From: Drosophila persimilis
Taxonomy: Eukaryota; Arthropoda; Insecta; Diptera; Drosophilidae
Length of the DNA: 64,000 nt
Reading direction: 5' to 3'
Assembly: GCF_003286085.1 (NCBI RefSeq)
Contig: NW_020825373.1
Coordinates: 124,001-188,000, forward strand
Shown here: piece by piece, positions 48,701 through 58,952 of the stretch
How the letters are laid out: every line of letters begins with the position of its first letter
Position numbering within the stretch: position 1 is the stretch's first letter
The notes under the pieces: generated by a model
Database searches by the model: none
What the model was told of the DNA's origin: nothing
The model's input: only the letters and a program-made list of their open reading frames with translations
Position numbers and translations under genes: made by a program

Positions 48701-50806
48701 CAATTCTTTAGCAGTCCCATTAATCCGTGTTCGAGGGCCACCGAGAGGATCTCCTCATAGATGGCCATCTAAAGAGGGAGAGAGAGAGAGAGAGACAGAG
48801 CAGAGGGATGCAAAAGGTGCAAGATAGATACTCGTAGAGTCGTATAGTCGTAGAATGGACTCTCACCTTGGAGAATGTGGCATCGGGTTGGAGCTCACTG
48901 AACTGAGGCATGAGGCGCAGGCCAACAATGTTCTTGTGTGTGTCCTCAGCCATCAAGAAGAGCGGGGCCTTCTCCGCCTGGAGGCTTCGCAAAAAGCGCC
49001 GCTGCAGCCCCTCATGGACATAGTACTGGCAGCCCCCGGCTGTTAGCAGGGAGAAATCTAAAAGAAAACATTGCATTAAGCATTTCGCCATCGCCATCGC
49101 CATCGACATCGGCATCGCCTTTGCCTTCGTACGAGTATCTTACCAAAGCTCAATGAAATGGGATAGAAATGCTCATCGTAGCGCTGCAGCGAAATGAAAT
49201 GCTGAATAGTTGCGGCGTCCAGGTGAAAGCCCAGGCCTGGGGCCTGGCCAGGCAGTGAATAGCCAGCCAGAAAGTTGAACTTCTGGCTCGGGTTCAGGCA
49301 GCTGGGCATCTCGTCCTTGTACCACTGATTCATGTCGAAGAGTAGAAGCTTGTTCCCGCCCTCATTGTGCGAGTACCAGCTGAATAAGGCCAGGAGGGTG
49401 CCATTGTCGCCGTAAGAGCTGAATGAGGAGGCCGTTGAGCATCCAAGGATGGAGCAGGGGCCGCTATCGAGCAGCAGATTAGCGCATGTTGCGGTGCTCC
49501 TAAAGTTCTGTGGAATAGAATGGGACGAGTTCAAAGAGGGGCACGGCCTGAGAGGCGGAAATATTTGGGCTTACCTTAAAGAGGATCTCCTCGCTTTCGT
49601 CATCCGCATAGGAGTGGCTGTAGTGGATGGAATGGAGGACGGTGGTAATATCGGTGGCCCCACCGTACATGCCGAATACGAAGAGGCAGGGCTTGGGATC
49701 ATCTCGTGGCACTACGCAGCAGAGTCGCTCTACACTGGCCACCTCGAACCCGGGAGGATGAAGTACGGCGGTGATATGGAAACTATCCAGATCGTAGATC
49801 ACAATGCGGCCATCCTTGAGGCCAGCGGCAAAGCCAGTGATGAAGTTAACAGATATAAGGCAGCGCACCTCGCTCTTGCCCACTATGCCACATGAGCATC
49901 AAAGAAGTGACATTAGAAACACAAACACAAAGAACACATTCAACACACAAAGAACTCACCATCCACCTCCACTGCCAAGTGGCCATTGCAGTCGAGGCTG
50001 CATTCCTGTTCTTTCAGCCAAGTATTGATGGCGTTCGTGGAGCACTCGGAGGATTGCCTTCGGACCACCTGCCCACAAGTGATCTCACTCTGCGGCAGTC
50101 TAATGTTTTGACTGCGATTTTCCATCAGAATGTTGCATTTTATGTCGCACAGCAGAACGGCCCCCTCATTAGTGCCCACCGCCAGGCAGCCATCAAAGTT
50201 GCGAAGACGCGTGCGCTGGCACATCTGGGTGTCCAGAAACGTGAGGGTGCTGCAGTAGAGGCCGTCCAGATCGATGCAGCGAAGCACCTGATTGTAGGCT
50301 GTCGAGAAGATGGCAATCTGTGTGATGGCGTTGGCACAGTTCTCGGGCCGGCTTTCCTTATCGTTCCACGTCTCCAGGCAGACGGCGAGCCATTTCGTTC
50401 CGTCTTTTTGGCCAGGGAAGAGCTCCTCCACACAACTGATGCTGCAGCGCTGGCTACTTTCGGCCTCTTCTCTCCAGAATATGTGACGCATAATGCACTT
50501 GCCCGCCCTCAGCGAACAGATCAACAGAGTGGCATCGTTTGAGTATCTGTTTGTGATCCATCCCCACTTGCCGCCATTGATGATGCCGCCACCAAAGTTA
50601 TCCGCTGCAGGGAGGCAGGATTAGGAAAACACCGGCAAACGAATGGCGAGCATGAAAGTGAAAATCACAGACTGTGGCTCGTGGACCGCGTCACCCGTCG
50701 CGCTATACTTACGATGGTCGTCACTCTGATGGCCGTAGCCAGGAATTGCGCGCTCTGGAAATCCCGAGCTGCGTCTTTCATCTGCATCAATTTCGTACCA
50801 ATTCAT
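43099..50806 (-). CDS. Elys: Elys nucleoporin (AHCTF1/MEL-28)
   Basis: Chromatin-binding nucleoporin that seeds nuclear pore assembly by recruiting the Nup107 complex. Eight minus-strand exons: 50713-50806, 49960-50604, 49575-49882, 49144-49507, 48867-49057, 47947-48768, 43254-47109 and 43099-43181. All phases agree, total 2,120 residues (close to the fly protein as I recall it). Residues 1 to about 480 form the N-terminal beta-propeller, and about 535-1000 the ELYS alpha-helical domain (MAIYEEILSVALEHGLMGLL...; ECIRLLSSSKCSDNTYQNWHVELL). The rest is a disordered, Ser/acid-rich tail with an EEEQ repeat and basic RRGRG near the end. The last 26 codons are on a small separate exon and end KKRLRSKPVVDGNGESEK, a basic patch; reading on from exon 7 without this splice would end wrongly in FGPIINS. 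Divergent from Ranbp21. Confidence 0.95.
45765..45836. repeat. 12-bp tandem repeat coding (EEEQ)n in Elys
   Basis: About six copies of TGCTCCTCCTCT-type units code for EEEQ on the minus strand and flow into a pure Glu/Asp run. Other acidic repeats occur near 44000-44060, where a 48-bp unit (ENDEAQQNVPEEKKED, ENDEDQQNVPEEKKES) is duplicated. Confidence 0.85.
47150..47830. repeat. AT-rich degenerate tandem repeat in Elys intron 6
   Basis: The 837-bp intron 47110-47946 is almost pure A/T. Within it a unit of about 156 bp is repeated: TACCATTTTT is at 47559 and 47715, each followed by a TTATTTT...AAAAATTAAAAAAAA stretch in the same order. This is far richer in A/T than any other intron in the window. 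Confidence 0.65.
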
Positions 50807-51857
50807 GTTTCACTATATCATTAGCTGGCAAATTCCGCAACATCAATGGCGATATGCGATTTTGTGTAGTGCCGGTGTTGTTTTTTTCACGTTTGACAGT
50901 TAGCAGTGTTGGATAAAACTCCGATTAAATTGTCAAATTCCGATTAAATTTGCAAATTCCATATGTTGTGGATTTTGCAGTGCTTGCGACATATTAAAAG
51001 TATAGTATATATATATTTATAAAAATAAATATATCGAAAAAACATCTGAAGACCATAGTCAATTTTAGAGGAATTAAATGCGCGAAAATAATTTTTAGGC
51101 GGGTTTCGATAACACCCTAACGATTGTAGGATTGCGAAAATATCGAGCTATTGATGGGAGCCACGGCGCAGCAAGTGGTGGGAGCTTTTCGATTGTCAAC
51201 CCTGCCGACCCTGTGCGATTTGCTTGCACATTGTTCTAACACGAAATCGAACCTAGCCGGAAAAAGGCATTTCAGTTTTGAGTAGGCTATCTATATATAA
51301 TTCAAATGTGAAATACTTGCCATTCAACGAGGTATTTACTGGAGCAAACGGGCGATCCCAATTTCATATCCCTTCCAAAATCATCAGTACGTACCCAAGT
51401 GAAGCGAAGAGAAGACAACGGGCCACAACTACAGGCCGACGGCGAGAGGCCACAACAACAAACACACATTGCAAAGCACACAGCTCTGCTCTTCTAATCG
51501 CAAAACGTTGTCTGGCGCTGCCTGGCCCTAACCGCACCGCATTGGGGGAAAAAAACGAAAGAACGAACCGACGAAGAGACAACAACAAAGAGGCAGCCAA
51601 AACAGCAGCAGAAGGAACGGGGCGCCAAATACCGAGCAGAGGGCAGGGGCAAGCAGAGGTAAGTCACATTTGCCAATTGAAATTAAAGTCAAATTAAAGC
51701 TGGGCTAAAGAAATCACATGCTCTGCTCTATGGAGACTGCAACTGAATGAATATACATATACCCTTTCCCTTTCTTTCGTTTTCGTTTTCGCATTCGCTT
51801 TCGCTTCCACTTCCACTTTACACAGAGAGGCAGCCACAGCTACAGCTACAGCTAGCG
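50807..51857. other. Divergent promoter/leader interval Elys / Ranbp21
   Basis: No separate gene. The right side holds the Ranbp21 5' leader with an intron at 51659-51825 (donor GAG|GTAAGT, acceptor TTTACACAG). Several TATCG words occur, but no perfect DRE. Confidence 0.5.
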
Positions 51858-54800
51858 ATGGCACACCAGGCAGGCACAGAGGCCTTGGCTGCCGAACTGG
51901 CCAAGGCTGTGGAGGTGATAATGCATCCCATGACGCAGCAGAACTCTCGACTGGAGGCATACATGGCCTGCGAGCGATTCAAGGAGGAGTCGCCGCTGTG
52001 TGCACAGGTCGGCCTCTTTCTGGCCGGCTCGCCCCAGTTCAATCAGCAGGTGCGCCACTTCGGCCTGCAGCTGATCGAGTACACAATCAAATACAAATGG
52101 AATTGCATCACCCACGAAGAGAAGGTCTACATCAAAGACAATGCCATCAAGATGCTGAACATCGGTGTGGGCCCCGCGGAAGATCGCTCTCTGATGCCCC
52201 TGAAGAATGCCCTGTCCAAGATCATTGTCGAGATGATAAAACGCGAATGGCCGCAGCAGTGGTCGGACCTGCTGCCCGAGCTTAGCCAGGCCTGCACCAA
52301 TGGCGAGGCCCAGACGGAGCTGGTCCTGATGGTCTTTCTGCGTCTGGTCGAGGACGTGGCCCTGCTGCAGACCATCGAGTCGAATCAGCGCCGCAAGGAC
52401 ATGTACCAGGCCCTCAACAACAACATGAACGACATCTTCGAGTTCTTTCTGCGGCTCGTCGAGCAGCATGTGACGGCCTTTCGCGAAACCACGCGTCTGG
52501 GCAACTTTCACAAGGCCAACGCCCACAGCCGTGTGGTGGAAATGGTACTCCTCACTCTCAGCGGGTTTGTGGAGTGGGTCAGCATCCAGCACGTGATGTC
52601 CAACAATGGCAAACTGATGCATTTCCTTTGCATTCTACTGAACGACAAAGCATTCCAGAGCAATGCGGCCGAATGCCTCGCCCAGATCACCAATCGCAAG
52701 GGCCAGGCCAAGGAGCGGAAGCCCCTCATGCAGCTGTACAACGAGGAGCCGCTGCGCTACATCTTCTCATCCAGCCAGATACCGGCCGACACTAGTTCCT
52801 CGCTGGCCATCGAGCAGCAGCACTTGTTCCTCAAGAAGCTGCTGGCGGTGCTCAATGGCATGAACCAGCAGCTGGTGGCGCTGTGGGGCAAGGACGAGTC
52901 GACACAGCGTCCAGTGCATTTGGAGATAATGCTCGAGTGCCTGCTGCTGCTAGTGCAGCATCCATCGCTGAGCGTCGCCCATGGAGCCGCACAGATCTGG
53001 CAGCTGTTGCTCAAGCATGAGCTCTGCTCGAAGGACTTTGCCATGATCAACTACATTCCCAAACTGATCCACACTATTGCCCCGAGGATTGTGAAGCTGC
53101 CGTATCCGCCGGCCAGCTCGCCCACGAGCCTCACCACAGAGTCGTACATCCGCATGGACTACGACAGCGAGGAGGAGTTCACGCTGTACTTTTTTCGCTG
53201 CCGCACCGACTTCCTGGAGATCTTTCGCCTGGCCACCCTCGTCCAGCCCCTGATCACGTACGGCTTCTGCGAGCAGTGGCTGCAGTCGCGGCTCCGCAAT
53301 GCCGTCGCCGAGAGCGCCGGGATGTCGTGCAGCGTACTGGATCCTGTCTACCTCGAATGGGATGCCCTCGTGAGTGTACTGGACGGTGTGCTCAGCCGCA
53401 TACTGCTCGTCTCGGAGCGTCCGTCGGTGCCGGCCGGCCTGCGCCTGCTGGAGGATTGCCTGAAGCTGGAGACCACCAATCCGCTGATCTACTCGATCTT
53501 GTTGTCCTGCATATCGGCCCTGTTCGTCTTTCTCAGCATGTCCTCGTGCCAGATAACCTCCAACAACTGTGTGGCCATGAACGGAGTCACCCTGTTGCCC
53601 CGCGTCCTGGACAAGATCTTTCGCGCCCTCGTCCTGAAGCCGCCCAACGAGCTGGAAAAGGTGCAGGTCAAGTCGGCCAAGAATCTGCGCCGCCATGCCG
53701 CCTCGCTGCTGGTCAAGCTGGCCCACAAATACCCGCTGCTGCTGCTGCCCGTCTTCGATCAGATCAACAATCACGTGCAGCTCCTGCTGAAGGAGCCCAA
53801 CCGGCATCAGCTGTGCCGCGTGATGCGCACCACCCTGCAGGAGGCCCTGATCCTCATCTCCAATCACTTTTGCGACTACGAACGCCAGACGGCGTTCATT
53901 GAGCACATCGTGCTGGAGAAGCGGTCCGAGTGGATCTCCTTTGAGGAGGCCTTCAAGTCGGCGCTGCACTTTATGCGCTTCGTGGGCCTGGACAAGCCCC
54001 CCGTCTTTGCCATTGACAGCGATCCCTCGATTCCGAACCGGACGCGAATCATAGACGCCCTGCATGTGGTTCTGGGCGTTGTCAAGCGGTGCACATGGCC
54101 CGACGATCCGGACCGGGCACAGCGCGGCGGCTTTGTGATCGCCTGCACCGAGGTGGGGAATCCCATTTGCCGCAATCCGGCCACCAAGCATGTGGTGCCG
54201 GTGCTCTCCCACGTTCTCACTTTGATGCGTGTCCTCAACGAGATGTTCACCCCCGAGGCGTTGGCCGCCCTCTCCGAAGGATACCGCAACATACACGGCA
54301 TGCTCGAGCACGAAAAGAAGCTGCTGATGGGCATCTGTGCCCTGCCAGCCGATCCCCTGGACACCACCATCAAGCGGGAGCCGACCGCCTTCGAGAAGAT
54401 GCAGACATTCATGATGCTGGTCACGGAGGGGTGCTACCATCTGATGGGCTCGGCGGGACCATCGCTGGGGCGCGATCTCTATCAATTGAATGGCATGGCA
54501 AATGCCATCATCACGAATGTCTTTAGCTGCATGGACATCATTCCGGACTACCGCATGCGCCCCATTATCCGGGTGTTCTTCAAGCCCTTCGTCTACTCCT
54601 GCCCGCCCATCTTCTACGACGACGTGCTGGTGCCCTTGTTCGCGCATCTGACGCCGCTGATGTGCGAACGCCTCACCAGACGCTGGCTATACATATCATC
54701 TCTGTACGAGAGCGGTCAGCTCACTGGCGAGGTCAATGATACCCAGGAGGTGCTCGAGGATCAGCTGAACCGCACCCTGACGCGTGAGTATCTCGATGTC

Positions 54801-55556
54801 TTGAAGATAGCGCTGGTGGGTGGCCAGATCGGGTCCGATCATGTGGCCTCTGGCGGCGGCGGCGGCACCGCCAATGTCGTGGCCATGGAGAACGAGGAGC
54901 ACTCGATGGACAGTGCCCCCCAGTCGCGGGCCTCCCAGTCGGCCCTCCTCTCGGACATAATCAGCGATCTGGGCGGGAAGCTGCTGCGCAACGGCCTCAT
55001 CGGCAACTACATCCTGATGACCCTGCTGAAGGCGATCGCCTGGAACGATGGCATGGTCAACATGAAGGCCGTCAATATAGCGGCCCCGGTGATGCGCTTT
55101 CTGGCCGCCGAACATCTGATGGACGAGAACAAGGCGGTGAGCGCCTTCACGGCCGTCCTCCAGGGCATGCAGGTGCATGGCCAGCACGAGGCCAACCAGT
55201 CCGGCCTGATCACATTGGGTGTGCAGTTCTACGAGCTGTTGCGCCCCAAATTTCCGATCCTCAGCGAGGTGCTACAACACATTCCCAGCGTGAATGCGGC
55301 CGACATTCAGAAGTTCGATGAGAAAACCGCCGTGGCCCCCGTCAAGGGGAACAAGGTCGATCGCGCCAAGAAGGATATATTCAAGAAGCTGACGGCCCAG
55401 CTGGTGGGACGCAGTGTTAACCAGCTCTTCCGCCATGAGGTGCAGATCGCCAATCTGCCGCCAATGCAGCCGCACAAGCTCAAGTCCACGGGCAACAACA
55501 TCATGGACAGCAATCAAAACGCCAATCTGACCAAGCTCTTTGGTTCGGATAAGTGA
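51858..55556 (+). CDS. Ranbp21: Exportin-5 (Ranbp21)
   Basis: Importin-beta-superfamily export receptor that carries double-stranded RNA (pre-miRNA, tRNA) and eEF1A out of the nucleus with RanGTP. The coding region is one exon of 1,232 residues (human 1,204). The N-terminal importin-beta/exportin region is clear (VRHFGLQLIEYTIKYKWN; IVEMIKREWPQQWSDLLPEL), and HEAT repeats continue to the end. The C-terminal part has the characteristic MRPIIRVFFKPFVYSCPP and LTRRWLYISSLYE stretches. The ATG at 51858 starts MAHQAGTEALAAELAKAVEVIM. The frame is open upstream to 51747, but that part is the 5' UTR intron. The stop is TGA followed by C, and the same frame stays open for 89 further codons (55557-55823). 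Confidence 0.97.
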   Translation: MAHQAGTEALAAELAKAVEVIMHPMTQQNSRLEAYMACERFKEESPLCAQVGLFLAGSPQFNQQVRHFGLQLIEYTIKYKWNCITHEEKVYIKDNAIKMLNIGVGPAEDRSLMPLKNALSKIIVEMIKREWPQQWSDLLPELSQACTNGEAQTELVLMVFLRLVEDVALLQTIESNQRRKDMYQALNNNMNDIFEFFLRLVEQHVTAFRETTRLGNFHKANAHSRVVEMVLLTLSGFVEWVSIQHVMSNNGKLMHFLCILLNDKAFQSNAAECLAQITNRKGQAKERKPLMQLYNEEPLRYIFSSSQIPADTSSSLAIEQQHLFLKKLLAVLNGMNQQLVALWGKDESTQRPVHLEIMLECLLLLVQHPSLSVAHGAAQIWQLLLKHELCSKDFAMINYIPKLIHTIAPRIVKLPYPPASSPTSLTTESYIRMDYDSEEEFTLYFFRCRTDFLEIFRLATLVQPLITYGFCEQWLQSRLRNAVAESAGMSCSVLDPVYLEWDALVSVLDGVLSRILLVSERPSVPAGLRLLEDCLKLETTNPLIYSILLSCISALFVFLSMSSCQITSNNCVAMNGVTLLPRVLDKIFRALVLKPPNELEKVQVKSAKNLRRHAASLLVKLAHKYPLLLLPVFDQINNHVQLLLKEPNRHQLCRVMRTTLQEALILISNHFCDYERQTAFIEHIVLEKRSEWISFEEAFKSALHFMRFVGLDKPPVFAIDSDPSIPNRTRIIDALHVVLGVVKRCTWPDDPDRAQRGGFVIACTEVGNPICRNPATKHVVPVLSHVLTLMRVLNEMFTPEALAALSEGYRNIHGMLEHEKKLLMGICALPADPLDTTIKREPTAFEKMQTFMMLVTEGCYHLMGSAGPSLGRDLYQLNGMANAIITNVFSCMDIIPDYRMRPIIRVFFKPFVYSCPPIFYDDVLVPLFAHLTPLMCERLTRRWLYISSLYESGQLTGEVNDTQEVLEDQLNRTLTREYLDVLKIALVGGQIGSDHVASGGGGGTANVVAMENEEHSMDSAPQSRASQSALLSDIISDLGGKLLRNGLIGNYILMTLLKAIAWNDGMVNMKAVNIAAPVMRFLAAEHLMDENKAVSAFTAVLQGMQVHGQHEANQSGLITLGVQFYELLRPKFPILSEVLQHIPSVNAADIQKFDEKTAVAPVKGNKVDRAKKDIFKKLTAQLVGRSVNQLFRHEVQIANLPPMQPHKLKSTGNNIMDSNQNANLTKLFGSDK

Positions 55557-55823
55557 CAGGGGCCGAGGAGGAGGAGAAGGAAGCCCCGCGGCAGCGGAGG
55601 AGGAGCAGCAGCCGCCGCCGCCGTACCCTTTGCCGCCACCAAGCACATCAACATCGAGAACATCAACAGCAACACCAACAGCACCACCACAAACGCCTCA
55701 GCCGTGGCCACAGTTCCAGTTCCAGTCCCAGTTGCCGAATCGGGTACGGGTACGGGCACGGGCACGGCCACGGCGACCTCGGCTGCCAAACTAGCGACGA
55801 CTGAACTTAAAGTAATAGTTAAC
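55557..55823 (+). other. Possible stop-codon readthrough extension of Exportin-5
   Basis: After the TGA at 55554-55556 (context AAG TGA CAG) the same frame runs 89 codons to TAG at 55824-55826. Its codons look coding-like: most third positions are G or C, against an AT-rich 3' flank. The peptide has an Arg/Lys-rich start, an Ala run, an Asn/Thr segment and Val-Pro and Gly-Thr repeats, ending TTELKVIVN. UGA-C is the leakiest stop context known in flies. Alternatively it is GC-rich simple-sequence 3' UTR. Confidence 0.45.
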
Positions 55824-55826
55824 TAG

Positions 55827-57171
55827 CTAAGAAGATGGAGCCGCTGTTGCTCTCCGTCTCCGGAGAGGAGGAAGCGCGCGTGAAACAGATGGCGGCGCAT
55901 CCCAGCCACAGCCCCAGACCTCAGACCCTAGACCCCGCCTCGCCCCCAGTCCAGTCTTTAAAACAAAAGCAAATTTTAATTATATTTATTTATTATATTA
56001 ATTATCTGTTAAATTAGTTTAGTTAGGTCCCAGCGCCCAGTCCCCCATCCCAGCCCAATCCATGCGCCACGCCCCAGCCATCGCTCCTATATATATTTTT
56101 GTTTGTAAATCATGCAGTGAAGAAGGGACTTGTCCACTGCCTTGTTATTTATTATTCGGAATTTGTTAAATTTGCCTGCACAAAGACAGAGAGGAGAGGA
56201 GAGGAGAGGAGAGGGAAGTCGGATAGGATGGATAATACCAATTGCCAATACTCGAAAAACGCTTACGTACAGCCATTAAGCCCGGCCCTTTAATCCGCCT
56301 GTGCCTCACACACACACACACAAACACTTTTTATATATATAGGCAAAAAATGATGAATGAATTTGTCCTCTTACCCCGGTTCACCCCCGCAACCCCAGCC
56401 CCACAGCCCCCACCCCCTTTGTATAATAGAGTTTACCTAAATTTCAATGTGCATAATATATGCCTATGTATATTGTAGTTTATATACATACATGCATATG
56501 CAATATATATATATATATGGATATGTATATATATATTGCACTACTTATGAAAGGAATACTTATGAAATTACGCTTAGGCTTAGTTGATAGGCAACGATTA
56601 CGAATTATTATTATTATTATATAATATAATATATCAAATTGTATATGAAAAGAACCCATAAACACACACATCCCCCCACCCCACCCCTCTCCACACACAG
56701 ATAGGGATTCCTAAAATCGAGTTGCATGCAGTATATATGTTTAATATTCCTGGGAATATTACATATATATATATATATATATTATTTATAACTAAATAAA
56801 ATTGAAGCACGGAATAGCAGCCCCCATCTTCATTCCCATGCCCATGCCCAAAACAGAAACACACAAAATCGAAATAAGATACAAAAATTTGAAATAAATT
56901 TACAAATTCGAAGAGTTCCCACTCATAAGCTTCAATCGGGGGATATGTGGGGATGACGTGTAAAGGACGAAAGATCTCGTGGAGCTTCGAGAGGAATCCA
57001 TCTCAACGCATATAGAAATGGTGGCTTGCTGCCCTTCAAGGACTTTAAAAAACATCTTTTAATGGTATATATTATAGAATATCTTCCATCTATTTAGTCT
57101 ACGTAATACAGATAAAATCCAAATGAATATTTTAAATAATTTTCGCCAAGCGCCTCCCTTTGCCACCCTCT
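55827..57171 (+). other. Ranbp21 3' UTR and convergent flank with Arp10
   Basis: AT-rich 3' flank with a GAGAG run (56190-56215), (CA)n at 56308-56322 and (AT)n microsatellites near 56500-56540 and 56760-56785. AATAAA occurs at 56795-56800 and 56893-56898 on the plus strand. No gene is seen. Confidence 0.5.
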
Positions 57172-58459
57172 TTATGAGCCCGCATGCCGATTATCACAGA
57201 GATTGCTCCAGTCGGGGACATGCTCGTTCTTCAGGTACGTCTCCTTGGCCAGGGATCGTGTTTGGATGAGATCTGTGGCGCCACACAGGGCGCCTCCCAG
57301 CCAGGCGGTGAAGTTCTGCTTGCCAATGGAATAGAAAAACTTGAACTGCAGATTACCGTGAAAGCGCTCGGCGTAGTAGGGATCGTTTTTGAGGAGGTGC
57401 TGCAGCTCCTGCTGGAGGCGTGGCAGCATGCCCTGGACCATGGAGCCGCCGCCGATGAGGAATATGCTTTCGACCAAGGGCTTCCTAGCGTCCAGGGTGC
57501 AGTCGAGAATGGAGCGCAGTATGAGATGCGGCAGGCTGTCGCGCTCGTTGTTCGGCTCGAACATTATCTCGTAGACGGTCTCGCGAAGGGCGCCGGGCAC
57601 CTGGACCATCGTATCATTATCACAGATGATGTAGTCAACGCTGGGCGGAGGCGTCGGCTGATTTTCGTCCCCGTTGGAACGACAATGGGCCCGCTCCATG
57701 GTGGTCACAAAGCACGTACGTACTTTGATGTCCTCAAGGACGCTCTCTGTGAGCAGAGATTCCTTGACGCCCGTCTCCAGCAGCTGCCGTTTTATTTCTG
57801 CATGAATGGCACTGCCTCCATAGCTTTGGTCCTTGAAGGCGGACATGATTTGAACTCCACTAAAGACTGGCATGATGCTAGTCTCGCTATACCCAATGTC
57901 CACGACCACGGCAGTGGCCACAGCCAGCGTCGACAGCGCTATAAGATGAGCCGGCACAAACAGAACCGATGAGACATCGAAATGGACAAAGAGTGCCCGC
58001 GCCAACGTCTCCCTGACCACCGTCTGGCCGAAGATGTTCTCCACCACCACGAACTTTCGCTCCTTGGGACTGACCAACAGGTGCCTAGAAACGGTGTAAC
58101 AAATGGTTAGTTTAGTTCTGTTTTACGCATAATATCGATTTGTTCTACTTGAAGAATATCGTCTGCAAAAAGTCTACGATTTGGTCGTAGAGTTCCTCCT
58201 TCCGTTCATAGTCAAATAGCCGCTTCGTTTTCCCCGTCGTTGTCAGTACAACCTCCGTGGGCATGATTTTCCGTGGATACGACTCCCCAGCAAAGCCCAG
58301 CCTTCAAACATAGACAAGGAACAGACGCCAATGATGATATCATCTACAACAGAACAGAACAGTTTGTCCATCTCATTGCTTTACTCACTTTGTGTAGGCA
58401 TTTCCAATGTCCAAGACGATTGGGGGCTTATCCTGCATAACACTCTCGTAGATGGGCAT
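57172..58459 (-). CDS. Arp10: Actin-related protein 10 (dynactin pointed-end Arp11)
   Basis: Actin-fold subunit at the pointed end of the dynactin mini-filament (ACTR10/Arp11), required for dynein-driven transport. Minus-strand exons 58389-58459, 58149-58301 and 57172-58084 join through phase-2 junctions (each junction codon is AAG) to give 378 residues. The protein begins MPIYESVMQDKPPIVLDIGNAYTKLGFAGE (phosphate-1 type loop) and has VVDIGYSETSIMPVF and IFLIGGGSMVQGM matching the later actin nucleotide-binding segments. The length matches ACTR10 better than conventional actin. It is divergent from the CWF19L2-like gene, with a DRE between them. Confidence 0.95.
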
Positions 58460-58807
58460 CTTGAGGAGCTGGTTTCTGCCGATTTGAAGCTATTTTAATT
58501 GCGATTTGATTGAGGGTACGTGCCAAATGGCATATGTAAGGTGCAAGCAGGCGGTGCTGTAAGGCGCAACAGTCTACGGTGGCGACTATACAGTCCTGAA
58601 TTGCAAGTACAAATATACAATTTGAGTGATTATTACTTTATTTTAATTAAATTAATCCTAGTATTTGATGAAAGGCAGTAATTAACATTATTTCATTCAA
58701 CCGCACTGCAAAATAATTATCTTATTTTAAACGCGCAATCTGGTGCTGTTAAGCGCACAATTTATTTATTGCGCGCACAAAGTTCTCTTTATATGTAACA
58801 TCCCATG

Positions 58808-58815
58808 TATCGATA
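58808..58815. promoter_or_regulatory. DRE between Arp10 and the CWF19L2-like gene
   Basis: Perfect TATCGATA 138 bp upstream of the CWF19L2-like ATG, in the 493-bp interval separating two divergent genes. It is a plausible shared promoter element. Confidence 0.6.
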
Positions 58816-58952
58816 ACAGAATCTGCATCAGCTGTCGCAGCAAATCGCAGATTTACCACCACTAATCAATATCAACATTTCTGGTCGTCAAAACAAAGTT
58901 TTCGAATATTTGAATTTCTTGCTGCTTTGAGTAATAGAAACAGTAAAACGCA

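Noticed and set aside
51747..51857. N-terminal extension of Exportin-5 from an upstream ATG
   Set aside because: The segment lies largely in an intron with good GTAAGT donor (51659) and TTTACACAG acceptor. The peptide is simple-sequence and not family-like.
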